A stretch of 64,000 nt of DNA from Streptomyces pactum (GCF_016031615.1 NZ_JACYXC010000001.1:6944001-7008000); one strand, 5' to 3'; positions 1-8,940 are shown, counted from the first letter of the stretch. Notes: generated by a model from the sequence alone, not told the origin. Made by a program: numbers and translations.

Positions 1-98
1 GTACGGCAGGTCGGTCCCGATCCTGGCCGCGCAGCCCGCCGCCGGTCGTCCCCCGGACGCGGACACCTCGCCCTGCCGCACGCGCACGCGGCCGGCTG

Positions 99-142
99 CC
101 GCGGACGCGGTGGGGACCGCGGATCTACCGCGGACGCGGTAG
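99..142. promoter_or_regulatory. Repeated dyad upstream of the sensor-kinase gene
   Basis: The 12-mer CCGCGGACGCGG occurs twice, at 99-110 and 128-139. The second copy is the core of a perfect inverted repeat, CTACCGC-GGAC-GCGGTAG (125-142). The two copies are 29 bases apart and lie 60-100 bases upstream of the kinase start. Inference: a binding site for the response regulator encoded just downstream (autoregulation). Nothing in bases 1-98 could be assigned to a gene. Confidence 0.45.
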
Positions 143-189
143 TCCGCCGCTCCGCCGTCCGGGGGACCCGCCCGGGGGCGGCACCCGGC

Positions 190-195
190 TAGGGT
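190..195 (+). promoter_or_regulatory. Candidate -10 hexamer of a leaderless transcript
   Basis: TAGGGT lies six bases upstream of the ATG of the histidine kinase gene, and no Shine-Dalgarno sequence is visible. TANNNT six to seven bases before the start codon is the usual layout of leaderless mRNAs in actinomycetes. No good -35 element is visible, which would fit activation by a regulator bound at the dyads upstream. Confidence 0.4.
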
Positions 196-201
196 GCGCG
201 C

Positions 202-1329
202 ATGAGCGAAGGACGGTTCCGGGTTCCCGCCGCGGTCAGGGACTGGGCGATCGCCGTCGGCCTGGCCGTGACGCTGCTGGTCACCGGCGCCGGCGGGCGG
301 CACTCGGGCACCGGCCCGGAGCTGCCGGGCCACCTGCTGCTGGCGGCGAGCGGCCTGGCGCTGGCGGCCGGCCGCCGGGCCCCGGTCGCCGTCCTGGCCG
401 TCACCGGGCTGTGCGCGGTGGGGTACCAGGCGGCCGGCTTCGACGTGCCCGCCGTCGCCTACCTGTTCGCGGTGTACGCGGCGGTGCGCGCCGGACACCG
501 CGGCGTCGCGGTGGCGGCGAGCGTGGCGATGCTCGCCACCCTCCCGCTCGCCGCCCTGGTCTCCGGCACGCACGACGCCGGGGAGGCGTTCGCGCGGGCC
601 CGGGGCGCCCTGGAACTGGCCTGGCTGATCGCCGCCGGAGCCGCGGGCGAGGCGCTGCGCCAGGCCGAACGGCGGGCGGACGAGGCCGAGCGCACCCGGG
701 AGGAGACCGCGCGGCGCCGCGCCGACGAGGAGCGGCTGCACATCGCCCGGGAACTGCACGACGCGCTGACCCATCAGATCTCCGTGATCAAGGTGCAGTC
801 CGAAGCCGCCGTCCACGTGGCCCGGAAGCGTGGCGAACCGGTGCCCGACGCGCTGCTGGCGATCCGGGAGGCCGGCCGGGAGGCGGCCCGGGAGCTGCGG
901 GCGACGCTGGAGGCGCTGCGTGACGACGACACCGCGCCGCCGCGCGGACTGGACCACATCGCCGAACTGGTGGAGCGGGCCGGCCGGACCGGTCTGCGGA
1001 CGACGCTGACCGTCGCGGGGGAGCGGCGCGACGTGCCGGCCGCGGTGGGCCGGACCGCCTACCGGATCGTCCAGGAGTCGCTGACCAACGTCGCCCGGCA
1101 CGCCGCCGCCCGCACCGCGTCGGTCCGCATCGACCACCGGCCCGACGCCCTGGTCCTCCGGGTGGACGACGACGGCCGGGCCACGCCGGACCGCGCCCCG
1201 GAGCCGGGCATCGGACTCCTCGGGATGGGCGAACGCGTGACCGCCCTCGGCGGGCGGCTGCACGCCGCACCCCGCGGTGAGGGCGGCTTCACCGTCCGCG
1301 CCGAACTCCCCGTGGAGCCGGCGTCGTGA
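202..1329 (+). CDS. Two-component sensor histidine kinase, DesK/NarL type
   Basis: The first ~155 residues are hydrophobic and form several membrane helices with no large extracellular sensor domain. A short linker leads to a HisKA_3 dimerisation domain with the H-box ARELHDALTHQ (phosphoacceptor His186). A HATPase_c domain follows, with the N-box ESLTNVARHA (Asn296) and the G-box GIGLLGMGER. The length, 375 aa, is normal for this family. It should autophosphorylate and pass the phosphate to the response regulator whose GTG overlaps its stop codon (GTGA). The signal is unknown; kinases of this layout often sense membrane state or antibiotics and control ABC exporters, but no transporter is adjacent here. 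Confidence 0.93.
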   Translation: MSEGRFRVPAAVRDWAIAVGLAVTLLVTGAGGRHSGTGPELPGHLLLAASGLALAAGRRAPVAVLAVTGLCAVGYQAAGFDVPAVAYLFAVYAAVRAGHRGVAVAASVAMLATLPLAALVSGTHDAGEAFARARGALELAWLIAAGAAGEALRQAERRADEAERTREETARRRADEERLHIARELHDALTHQISVIKVQSEAAVHVARKRGEPVPDALLAIREAGREAARELRATLEALRDDDTAPPRGLDHIAELVERAGRTGLRTTLTVAGERRDVPAAVGRTAYRIVQESLTNVARHAAARTASVRIDHRPDALVLRVDDDGRATPDRAPEPGIGLLGMGERVTALGGRLHAAPRGEGGFTVRAELPVEPAS

Positions 1330-1988
1330 TCCGGGTCCTGCTCGTGGACGACCAGCCGCTGATCCGCAGCGGATTCCGCGCCCTGCTGGACATCGAGGAC
1401 GACATCGAGGTGGTGGCCGAGGCCGCCGACGGGCAGCAGGCGCTGGAGCGGGCCCGGGAACACCTGCCGGACATCGCCCTCGTCGACATCCGGATGCCGG
1501 TGCTGGACGGCATCGAGACCACCCGGCGCATCGCCGCGGACCCGGCCCTGGCCGGGGTGCACGTCGTCATCCTGACCAACTACGGCCTGGACGAGTACGT
1601 CTTCGACGCGCTGCGCGCGGGCGCCGCCGGATTCCTGGTCAAGGACGTCATGCCGGAGGACTTCCTGCACGCGGTCCGGGTCGCGGCGCGCGGGGACGCC
1701 CTGCTCGCCCCCTCGATCACCCGCAAACTGATCGACCGGTACGTCACCCAGCCGCTCGCACCCGGCACCGTCCGGGTCCTGGAGGAGCTGACCAACCGCG
1801 AACGGGAGGCCGTCACCCTGGTCGCCAGGGGGCTGTCCAACGACGAGATAGCGGGCCTGATGGTGATCAGCCCGCTCACCGCGAAGACCCACATCAACCG
1901 GGCCATGACCAAGCTCCGCGCCCGCGACCGGGCCCAACTCGTGGTCCTCGCCTACGAGTCCGGCCTGGTGACGCCGGGCGGCCCCTGA
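1326..1988 (+). CDS. Response regulator, NarL/LuxR family
   Basis: 220 aa. The N-terminal receiver domain (about 1-120) has the acidic pair in VDDQ, the phosphoacceptor Asp54 in ALVDIRMP and the conserved lysine in FLVKDV. A GerE/LuxR helix-turn-helix follows (about 150-212), with LTNREREAVTLVARG and SNDEIAGLMVISPLTAKTH. The helix-turn-helix has ISPLTAKTH where most relatives have S.xTVKTH. Its GTG overlaps the kinase stop by four bases, so the pair is translationally coupled. It is the likely binder of the dyads upstream of the kinase. The target genes cannot be deduced. Confidence 0.94.
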   Translation: MIRVLLVDDQPLIRSGFRALLDIEDDIEVVAEAADGQQALERAREHLPDIALVDIRMPVLDGIETTRRIAADPALAGVHVVILTNYGLDEYVFDALRAGAAGFLVKDVMPEDFLHAVRVAARGDALLAPSITRKLIDRYVTQPLAPGTVRVLEELTNREREAVTLVARGLSNDEIAGLMVISPLTAKTHINRAMTKLRARDRAQLVVLAYESGLVTPGGP

Positions 1989-1989
1989 C

Positions 1990-2013
1990 CCCCGGCCCGG
2001 TACCGGGCCGGGG
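1990..2013 (+). terminator. Palindromic terminator after the two-component operon
   Basis: A perfect 24-base palindrome starts two bases after the regulator stop (CCCCGGCCCGGT followed by its reverse complement). It would fold into a very stable GC stem with no U-run, the usual terminator form in streptomycetes. Further GC-rich sequence runs on to the convergent gene ending at 2172. Confidence 0.6.
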
Positions 2014-2171
2014 CGGGCCCCGGGCCGGAAGGCCCGGCCGGCCGGCGGGCGGGCGCCGGCGACCGGCCACGCCACGCCCCGGCCGGGCCGGTACGCCCCG
2101 CGCCCCGGCCCGGAGCGCCCGGGCGGGGTGCCGTGCGGCCGTGACCGGTCGCGCGCCGGCCGCCCGGCCGG

Positions 2172-3089
2172 TCAGCGCCGGGGCTCCGCCTGGCCCTCGC
2201 CGAGGACCCGCGCCGTGGCGCGGTGCGTCGAGGCGTCCTCCACACACCCGTGCAGGCGCATCAGGTCGTGCGAGGTCAGGGCGGGCCGGATCACCCCGGC
2301 GTACACGTCGTCCTCCAGGCGCCGGACGAAGGCCTGTTCGTTGCGGGCGGCGGTGGAGCGGCGACAGGTCTGCCACAGGTCCTCCGCGGCGAGCTCCAGG
2401 GCCTGCGGGGGCTCCTCGCCGCGCATCTCGACCCGGAACACCACGGTGGTGGCCGCCGAGTCCGGCAGCGCCTCCGGGCGGGTCTGGGTGGCGTCGGCCA
2501 GACTCTCCCGCAGCAGCACCAGCGCCACCACCCCGGCGACCGTCGCGACCAGCATCGTCAGCTTCCGCCCGGCCCGGGACGGCGGTACCGCCGGCCGGTC
2601 CTCCAGCCGGGCCGCGCCCCGCCCGGCACCCGGCGCCGGGTCGGGCGGCGCGGTGAGGGCCGCCAGCTGACCGGCCAGCCGGCGTTCCGCGCCCGGGCGG
2701 ACGGTGGCCGCGGCGATCTTCTGCACCACGAACGCCACCCCGGACAGCGCGGCCCCGGCCACCATCAGAACGGGGATGAAGACGAAGGTCCGCCCGGTGC
2801 CGTCGCGGTCCCGCGCGGCCAGCCAGCGGAAGCGTTCCGGGGCCGCCTGCCGCGACTGCTCCAGCCGCCGCCGGACCTCCTCGACCCGCGCGTCGTGCTC
2901 CGCCAGCCGGTTCTCCAGCCGGGACATCCGGGCCAGCAGCAGCACACAGACCAGGAAGCCCTCGATCACCAGCAGCAGCACCCCGGAGATCAGCGCCCGC
3001 TGCCACTCCCAGCGGTACAGGTAGAGCACCAGGTAGTACCCGGCGTAGGCGGCCGACAGCCCGCCGAACAGATAGCTCAGATACTTCAC
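2172..3089 (-). CDS. Conserved membrane protein of unknown function
   Basis: 305 aa. Two membrane helices lie near the N-terminus (about 3-24 and 32-54). They are followed by a charged, coiled-coil-like stretch (RLENRLAEHDARVEEVRRRL), a third helix (about 105-130), a Pro/Ala-rich linker, a fourth helix (about 175-195) and a ~110-residue C-terminal domain with two cysteines (WQTCRR and LHGCVED). No enzyme motif was recognised. The GTG start overlaps the TGA of the PEP-synthase-like gene by four bases, in the frame used by that gene's C-terminal part. The two genes are therefore coupled and probably work together. Confidence 0.8.
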   Translation of the reverse strand: MKYLSYLFGGLSAAYAGYYLVLYLYRWEWQRALISGVLLLVIEGFLVCVLLLARMSRLENRLAEHDARVEEVRRRLEQSRQAAPERFRWLAARDRDGTGRTFVFIPVLMVAGAALSGVAFVVQKIAAATVRPGAERRLAGQLAALTAPPDPAPGAGRGAARLEDRPAVPPSRAGRKLTMLVATVAGVVALVLLRESLADATQTRPEALPDSAATTVVFRVEMRGEEPPQALELAAEDLWQTCRRSTAARNEQAFVRRLEDDVYAGVIRPALTSHDLMRLHGCVEDASTHRATARVLGEGQAEPRR

Positions 3090-5148
3090 GCCGCCGCTCC
3101 GTTCTTCCCCGCGGACGACCTCGGCGGTGGTGCCGGCCGGTCCGTCCGCTCCACCGCTCCGGTGCCGCCGTCCACCGACAGCTCGCTGCCGGGCGGGAAC
3201 CGGTCCACCGCCCCGGGCACGCCCACGGCGGTGGGAACCCCGTACTCCCGTGCCAGCACGGCGAGATGGGACAGTACGCTGCCGGTCTCCGCCACCAGCC
3301 CGGCGAGCCCGGGCAGCAGGGGGGCCAGCGCCGGGTCCAGCGCCGGCACCACGAGCACCGGCCGCCGCGGCCGGTCGCCCCGGCCGTCCCAGACGGTACC
3401 GGCGCCGAAACCGCCCCCGGCCCCCTGACCCTCGCCGGCCCTGCCGGCCGCCTTCCGGCTGGCCGACGGGCGTCCGACCGCGGGAGGCGTTCGGCGAAGT
3501 CGGGCGGGAACCCGCCGCCGTCGGCCACCCGGTTCAGCTCGTCCCAGCGCAGCAGGGCCAGGCGGGACACCCCCAGCGCCCCGCCGTCCACCCGCAGCCG
3601 GGCGCCCAGTTCGCGGACCATCTCCGCCTGCATCTCCTGCACCCAGCGGATGCGCAGCCGCAGGCCCTCACGGACCGGCAGCGCCGCCACACCGCGCGGC
3701 ACGCCGGTCACGCCGCCGGCCCCCGGCAGCTCCGCCCGGGGGCCGAGGGTGGGCGGCAGCAGGGCGAGCACCACCGGGTGACGGGACAGCAGTTCGTCCT
3801 CGGCGAGCCCCTGGGCCCGCCCCTCGGCCAGCGCGGCCAGCGCCTCACCGGCGGCCGTGGTTCCCGCCCCGGCCCCGAGCAGCGCGCCGGCCAGCGACTC
3901 CTGGGCGTGCAGGGGGGACAGTACGGCGCGGCCCCAGGTGACGGCGTCCAGCAGCCGCCCGGTGGGCATGTCCCCGGCGGCGGGGAAGCCGGCGAGCCGG
4001 CGATCGACGTCGGCCATGAGGTCCAGCGCGAGGAGCGGCAGCACCGAACGCAGCCGCCCCACCCGCCAGGCGGCCCGGGCCCGGCGGACCCCGACGGCCG
4101 GGTTGAGCGACTCCAGCCAGGGGCGGGCGGAACCGGCCACGCCCAGCAGACGCAGGTCGGCGGCGGCCCGCCCGCCGACGGTGGTCACCACCGGCACGGT
4201 ACGCAGCCGCCGCCGGGGAGCCGCGCCCGCCAGGTCGAGGGCGAGCGTCAGCCCGTGCGACATCGGCGCCACCCACAGGTCCTCCTCCAGCGGCTGGAGC
4301 ACCCCGGGCAGCGTCTCGACGACCGGCCCCGGGCCCAGCAGCCGCGCGGCCCGCGGCGGGCGCGGGGCCATCGCGGTGATCGGGCGGGACTGGAACAGCC
4401 ACAGGCGGCCGTCCGCGTCGAAGCCGAACTCCATGTCCTGGGGGCCGCCGAACACCCGCCGGGTCCGGTCGGCCAGCCGGGCCAGCCGCACCGCCCGGCG
4501 CCGGCCGAGCAACCGGGCGGAACGGGGTTCGGGCGGCTCGGTCCGCACCCGTCTGCCGCGCCGGGTCAGCTGGTAGCGCACCCCCTGGGTGCTGCCGTCC
4601 ACCAGCAGGTCCGGGCCGCCGGTGACCGCGCTGACCAGGATCCGGTCCTCGCGGCCCTCCACCGGGTCGGCGCCGAACACCACGCCGCCGGTGACCGACC
4701 GCAGCATCGGCTGCACCAGCACCGCCATGCCGTCCAGCGGGTCCGCGTCCCGCCCCTCGGGCGGGTGCAGCACCTGCACCCGCCGGGCGGAGTCCAGCAC
4801 CGTCCGCACCGCGGTGGTGAACTCCTCCCAGCCGCGTACGTCGAGCACCGAGGTGAAGCGGCCCGCCATCGAGGACCCCTCGGTGTCCTCGTGCGCCGAG
4901 GAGGACCGCACCACCAGCGGCCGCTCCTCCTCACCGGCCAGCAGGCGCCAGGCCCGGCGCAGCGCGTCCTCCCCGGTGGGCGCGCCCGGCACCCGGCCCG
5001 CGGCCACGAGGACGAAGCCGGGGAGCACCGGCAGCCCGGCCACCGCGGCACGGGCCAGGTTGGCCGCCTTGCTCCCCGTGACGGCGGCGTCCTCCGCGTC
5101 CTCGACATCCAGCGGTACGACCGCCAGCAGATCCGCGTCCAGCCCCAC
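3086..5148 (-). pseudogene. PEP-synthase-like phosphotransferase, interrupted by one frameshift
   Basis: The N-terminal ~560 codons are a PEP/pyruvate-binding ATP-grasp domain: GSKAANLARA, VVRSSSAHED, the GGVVFGADP region and a QSRPIT end motif. The C-terminal phosphohistidine domain (VLSHLAVLAREYGVPTAVG, with the SH pair) lies in a different minus-strand frame. Reading that frame backwards gives coding-like sequence (GAGTVWDGRGDRP) up to about 3480, so one base is lost or gained near 3455-3480. Joined, it makes about 687 aa. The GTG at 5148 is preferred because GGAGG lies eight bases upstream. Related proteins transfer phosphate between ATP and pyruvate or other acceptors. Either an assembly error or a recent pseudogene; the intact GTGA coupling downstream favours an error. 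Confidence 0.75.
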
Positions 5149-5168
5149 GTCCCGCTCCTCCCCCCTGT

Positions 5169-5194
5169 GCGGGTGCCGGCCCGCCGGCACCCGC
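5169..5194 (-). promoter_or_regulatory. Perfect hairpin in the leader of the PEP-synthase-like gene
   Basis: Two 12-base arms (GCGGGTGCCGGC and its exact complement) are separated by two bases, ending about 20 bases upstream of the GTG start and just before the Shine-Dalgarno sequence. A second inverted repeat, GACGCC-N7-GGCGTC, lies at 5219-5237. The hairpin could act on the mRNA leader or be a protein-binding site; the sequence does not decide. Confidence 0.4.
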
Positions 5195-5237
5195 GCTCAA
5201 TGTCCCGTACCTCCTGTAGACGCCGGACAGTGGCGTC

Positions 5238-5785
5238 GAGTTGACACGGCGTCGTCCCGGCTCCGCCGCCCGGGACGCCGTGGCCGTCGGCCGCACACCC
5301 CCCGGCCGGCGGCCCACGACGCCACGCATCGGCGGCCGGCGCCCCCGCCGGGCGGCGGGAACCGATCGCCCCGGCGCGCACGGCGGTTCACCGGGACCGG
5401 TGTCCCCGGTACGCGCCGCCGGGTCCCGGCGCGCGTGGTGCGCTCCCCGTCCTCCGTCCCGCGGGCCCGGTGCGGCCCGCCCCGGGCCGGTGCCCGGCGC
5501 CGCGCCCGCCGGGCCGAGGCCCCGCGGTCCGGCGGCGGCCGGGAGGGCCGTGTGCTCCACGGCCCGGTGCCGCCACCGCGCCGCAGGGCCATCCTCACCC
5601 CGGTGCGCGGGCGGGGCCACCGGATTTCACATGGTCTCCGTGCGTCTGCACGACCCGGGCGGGCGCGCCGGTCCGTGCCACGCGCCGCAGCCGGCCCCGC
5701 ACAGGTCCGCCGGCGGTGCGCGGCCCACGCCCGGGCCCGCCGGGTCCGATGCGGTCACCCGCCCGGAACCGGGTAGCCGCACGGC
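5238..5785. other. Intergenic region between divergent genes
   Basis: About 550 bases of GC-rich sequence with no credible gene: the open frames here are rich in Arg, Pro and Gly and have no family motif. It should hold the divergent promoters of the PEP-synthase-like and DUF72 genes. The only -35-like hexamer seen, TTGACA at about 5241, has no matching -10. Confidence 0.5.
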
Positions 5786-6730
5786 ATGGGCGAGATTCTG
5801 GTCGGGACGTGTTCATGGACGGACCGTGCTCTGCTGGCCGGCGACTGGTACCCGCCGGACCGGCGTGACGCGGAGGGCAGACTGCGGTACTACGCCGAGC
5901 AGTTCCCCGTGGTGGAGGTCGACGCCACCTACTATGCGCTGCCCAGCCGGCGCAACAGCACCCTCTGGGTGGAGCGCACCCCCGCCGGCTTCCGCTTCGA
6001 CGTCAAGGCGTTCTCCCTGCTCACCGGCCACCCGACCCGTCCGGAGGCGTTGCCCGTGGCGTTGCGGCCGGCGCTGCGCAGGCGCTCGGCACGGGCCGCC
6101 CGGGCCGCCCGCGCGGTCACGCCGGAGCAGCCGGCGGCCGGGGCGGTGAGCCCGCCCGAGGTGGACGAGGAGCTGCTGGACGAGGTGTGGGAACGGTTCA
6201 GCGGTGCGCTCGAACCGCTGCGGGAGGCCGGGCGGTTGGGCGCCCTGCTGTTCCAGTTCCCGCCGTGGTTCGCGCCCGGGGCGCGGGCGGAGCGGGCTCT
6301 TCGCCGGTGTCTGGCCCGTACGTCCGGCTGGCCGGTCGCGGTGGAGTTCCGGCACCCCGGCTGGTGGGACGGGGAGCGGCGGGAGGCCACCGAGGCGCTG
6401 CTCGCCGGGCTGGACGCGACCGCCGTGGCGGTGGACATGATCCAGACGCTGCCGGCCTCGGTGCCGCCGGTCACCCCCGTCACCACCGGGCGGCTGGCGG
6501 TGGTGCGCTTCCACGGCCGCAACGCCGCCTGGGGCACCGGCAGCAAGGAGGAACGGTTCCGCCACACCTACACGGAGGAGGAGCTGACGGAGTGGGCGCC
6601 GCGCGTCCGGCACCTGGCGGAGCGCGCCGACGAGGTGCACGTGCTGTTCAACAACTGCTGTGCCGACGCCGCGGTGCGCGCCGCGGAGGCGATGCGGGAG
6701 GTGCTGGCGCGGACCCCCTCGGGGGCCTGA
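5786..6730 (+). CDS. DUF72 (YecE-like) domain protein
   Basis: 314 aa. It opens with ILVGTCSWTDRALL and continues with the family features YYAEQFPVVEVDATYYALPS and FRFDVKAFSLLTGH. Later blocks are LLFQFPPWF, VEFRHPGWW and the terminal VLFNNCCADAAVRAA. DUF72 proteins fold as a TIM barrel related to xylose-isomerase-like enzymes, but no reaction is established for them. The length is normal. An insertion of about 40 Ala/Arg-rich residues near position 95-130 is typical of actinomycete members. It converges with the amylase gene, and its context gives no functional hint. Confidence 0.9.
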   Translation: MGEILVGTCSWTDRALLAGDWYPPDRRDAEGRLRYYAEQFPVVEVDATYYALPSRRNSTLWVERTPAGFRFDVKAFSLLTGHPTRPEALPVALRPALRRRSARAARAARAVTPEQPAAGAVSPPEVDEELLDEVWERFSGALEPLREAGRLGALLFQFPPWFAPGARAERALRRCLARTSGWPVAVEFRHPGWWDGERREATEALLAGLDATAVAVDMIQTLPASVPPVTPVTTGRLAVVRFHGRNAAWGTGSKEERFRHTYTEEELTEWAPRVRHLAERADEVHVLFNNCCADAAVRAAEAMREVLARTPSGA

Positions 6731-6736
6731 AGGGGC

Positions 6737-6804
6737 CCGTGACCGGGGCGTGAGAGGGCCGTGACCGCGACCCGAGGGGATCCGTGACCGGGACGCGACG
6801 GGGA
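6737..6804. repeat. Three imperfect tandem repeats of 22-23 bases
   Basis: Units starting with CCGTGACCG begin at 6737, 6759 and 6782 and continue with similar GC-rich tails. They lie between the convergent ends of the DUF72 and amylase genes. They may be a minisatellite or act in termination for both genes. Confidence 0.45.
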
Positions 6805-6885
6805 CGGGGCCACCGCGCCGCGCGGTGCCGCCCGGCGCACTCGCGGGCCGGGCGGCAGGGCGGCGGGCCGGACGGCCGTGCCGGG

Positions 6886-8583
6886 TCAGCTCCGCCAGGT
6901 GTCGTTCAGCACCAGGCGGTCGCCGCCCACCGTCGCGGTGCGGTTGGCACCGCTCTCCCAGGTGACGTTGCCGCCCCCGTCCTTGCGCAGGTACTTGTAC
7001 GCGAACGTGGTGCCCTCCGGCATGTCGATGTCGAGCTTCCACACGGGGTAGGTGGCGGGGTCGAGCTTCTTGGCGGCGGCCGGGTTCCAGTTGCCCAACT
7101 CGGGGCGGTCGCCGGTGACGTAGATGTTCTGGCCCCACTGGGTGGTGGCGTTGACGCCGAACGAGACGCCGGGGTCGCCGGGCTGCTGCTGGCCGCCGTC
7201 GTCCGTGCACTCGCGCGCGCCGACGTGCAGGGCGACGGCGGTGCCGGGGCCGAGGTTCGCGGTGAACTGCCCGGAGCCGTTGACGGTGACGGTCCTGCCG
7301 CTCTGCACGTCACAGTAGCTGCCCGCGGGCAGTGAGGTCTGGAAGGTGCGGTGCAGGGCGGTGCCTTCGTGGTTGATGGCCACGAAGGCCTTGTCACCGC
7401 GGCCGAAGGCGATGGCGTTGTTGCCGTTGTCCCACCAGTGGGTGACGCCGGTGCCCGAAGCGGTGTTGCGGAACTTCACCATGGAGGAGATCTCGCGCCA
7501 GGCGTGCTGGCACGTCCAGCCGTCGGAGAAGCAGGCGGTGACCTTGCCGCCGTTGGGGGAGCCGGCGTTCTGGTCGGAGAACGCGTAGCCGGAGTGGACG
7601 TCCGGCGAGCCGTAGGGCCAGGCGAGCATGAAGACGTGCGCCAGCGTGTAGTCGGCGCCGTCCTTGTAGCTGAGGGTCTGGCCGTGGCGCTCGGTGTCGT
7701 GGTTGGTGACGAAGACGCTCGACCGGTCGCCGGGCATGTACCCCCAGCCCTCGCCGTAGTTCTTCAGGTGGGCGAGTTTCTCGCTGGTGAAGACCCGCTT
7801 GAGGTTCCAGGCGTAGCGGACCTCCTGGGCGTCGCCGACGGCCAGGTACTCGCCGGGGGAGACGTCCTCGCCCTCGCCGTGGAGCGTCTCCTGCTTGATG
7901 TAGGCGTTCGGGTTGCTGAGCCGGGAGCGGATGGCCTTGAGGTCGTCGACCGCCATGTGCTTGGCCGCGTCGATGCGGAAGCCGTCGACCCCGAGCGAGA
8001 GCAGGTCGTTCATGTAGCCGGCGATCCTGCCCCGGACGTACTCCTCACCGGTGTCCAGGTCGGGGAGGCCGCCGAGTTCGCAGTGCTGGCTCTCCCAGCG
8101 GTCCCGGTAGTTCGTGATCTCCCGCATGCAGTCGTCGAAGTCGTTGCCGCCGTAGAGGCCGGGATAGTCGTACTTGGTGAACCGTGAGCCCGCGGAGCCG
8201 GTGCCCTGGGCGTTGGCCATGTGGTTGACGACCGTGTCGGCGACCACCTTCACACCGGCCGCGTGGCAGGTGGCGACCATGTTCCTGAACTGCTCCCGGT
8301 TGCCGAGCCGGGAGCCGATCGTGTAGCTGACCGGCTGGTAGCCGGTCCACCACGCCTCGCCCTGGATGCGCTCCTGGGGCGGAGAGACCTGGACGTATCC
8401 GTACCCGGCCGGGCCGAGCTGGTCGGTACACGCCTTGGCCACCGAGTCGAACTGCCACTCGAACAGTACGGCGGTGACGTCCTTGCCGCCGGGAGGCGCG
8501 GCCTGGGCCTGCTGGGGCAGGGCGATCAGCGCCGACGCGGCCGCCGTCAGTGCGGCGGCGACGGCGAGGGGCCTTCTGGTCAT
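6886..8583 (-). CDS. Secreted alpha-amylase (GH13) with CBM20 starch-binding domain
   Basis: 565 aa. The signal peptide MTRRPLAVAAA...QQAQA is about 28 residues long. The GH13 catalytic barrel has DTVVNHMA, GFRIDAAKH (nucleophile Asp205), the acid/base Glu232 in IKQETLHGE and Asp296 in FVTNHDTERH. The last ~95 residues (GVNATTQWGQNIYVTGDRPELGNWNP) are a CBM20 domain, the usual add-on of Streptomyces amylases. It is exported to hydrolyse alpha-1,4 bonds in starch. The ATG at 8583 is chosen over longer open frames because a good Shine-Dalgarno (GGAGG) and a true signal peptide begin there. Regulation by maltose/glucose is suggested by the sites in its leader. Confidence 0.96.
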   Translation of the reverse strand: MTRRPLAVAAALTAAASALIALPQQAQAAPPGGKDVTAVLFEWQFDSVAKACTDQLGPAGYGYVQVSPPQERIQGEAWWTGYQPVSYTIGSRLGNREQFRNMVATCHAAGVKVVADTVVNHMANAQGTGSAGSRFTKYDYPGLYGGNDFDDCMREITNYRDRWESQHCELGGLPDLDTGEEYVRGRIAGYMNDLLSLGVDGFRIDAAKHMAVDDLKAIRSRLSNPNAYIKQETLHGEGEDVSPGEYLAVGDAQEVRYAWNLKRVFTSEKLAHLKNYGEGWGYMPGDRSSVFVTNHDTERHGQTLSYKDGADYTLAHVFMLAWPYGSPDVHSGYAFSDQNAGSPNGGKVTACFSDGWTCQHAWREISSMVKFRNTASGTGVTHWWDNGNNAIAFGRGDKAFVAINHEGTALHRTFQTSLPAGSYCDVQSGRTVTVNGSGQFTANLGPGTAVALHVGARECTDDGGQQQPGDPGVSFGVNATTQWGQNIYVTGDRPELGNWNPAAAKKLDPATYPVWKLDIDMPEGTTFAYKYLRKDGGGNVTWESGANRTATVGGDRLVLNDTWRS

Positions 8584-8672
8584 GGTCTTCCTCCTGTGGG
8601 GGCGGGGAGTGGGGAGTGGGGATGGGTGGGGCCCCGCGGCAATGCGCCGGGCCCGTCCGGCTGTTGAAGGAT

Positions 8673-8683
8673 CTTGCTGCAAG
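8673..8683. promoter_or_regulatory. MalR/Reg1-like CTTGCAG operator
   Basis: CTTGCTGCAAG is an 11-base inverted repeat about 90 bases before the amylase start and 17-27 bases downstream of the predicted transcription start. On the coding strand it contains CTTGCAG. A second CTTGCAG lies at 8787-8793, upstream of the promoter. Direct repeats of CTTGCAG are the known targets of LacI-type MalR/Reg1 repressors at Streptomyces amylase and chitinase promoters. Placement downstream of the start fits repression. Confidence 0.6.
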
Positions 8684-8707
8684 AAAGCAGCAGTTTTCGT
8701 GAGCGTG

Positions 8708-8736
8708 AACGTACGACTGCCCTTCGGTGCGGTCAA
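8708..8736 (-). promoter_or_regulatory. Promoter of the amylase gene
   Basis: On the minus strand, TTGACC (8736-8731) is followed after exactly 17 bases by TACGTT (8713-8708). This is a good match to the vegetative HrdB consensus. Transcription would start near 8700, giving a leader of about 115 bases that carries the MalR-like operator. Confidence 0.7.
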
Positions 8737-8888
8737 CCCTTTCGACGGGATCCGTGAACGCCCAGGAAGGAGCGGAGTTCTTCCGCCTGCAAGGACGTGA
8801 AAAGGATTGCGGCAGCAGCTGTTGGGCGGTGCGGCGGCGCTCCCGTACCGGCTGCGGTCCCACGGCCCGTTCCCGGTCGGCCCCCGGT

Positions 8889-8940
8889 CGTTCCGCAGTC
8901 CGTTCCGCGGCCCGTTTCCGGTCCGTTCCCCGCCCGTTCC
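8889..8940. repeat. Phased CGTTCC words
   Basis: CGTTCC or CGTTTCC starts at 8889, 8901, 8913, 8924 and 8935, so the copies are 11-12 bases apart, close to one helical turn. A flanking copy lies at 8868. Such phasing would put all copies on one face of the DNA. It may be a binding array or only low-complexity sequence. Confidence 0.3.

Noticed and set aside
1894..3455. Continuation of the PEP-synthase-like open frame past the frame break
   Set aside because: The sequence turns into Arg/Gly/Pro-rich nonsense, while the conserved phosphohistidine domain and the membrane protein occupy the other frames.
3455..3485. Programmed frameshifting in the PEP-synthase-like gene
   Set aside because: No slippery heptamer with a following pseudoknot was seen and no such case is known for this family.
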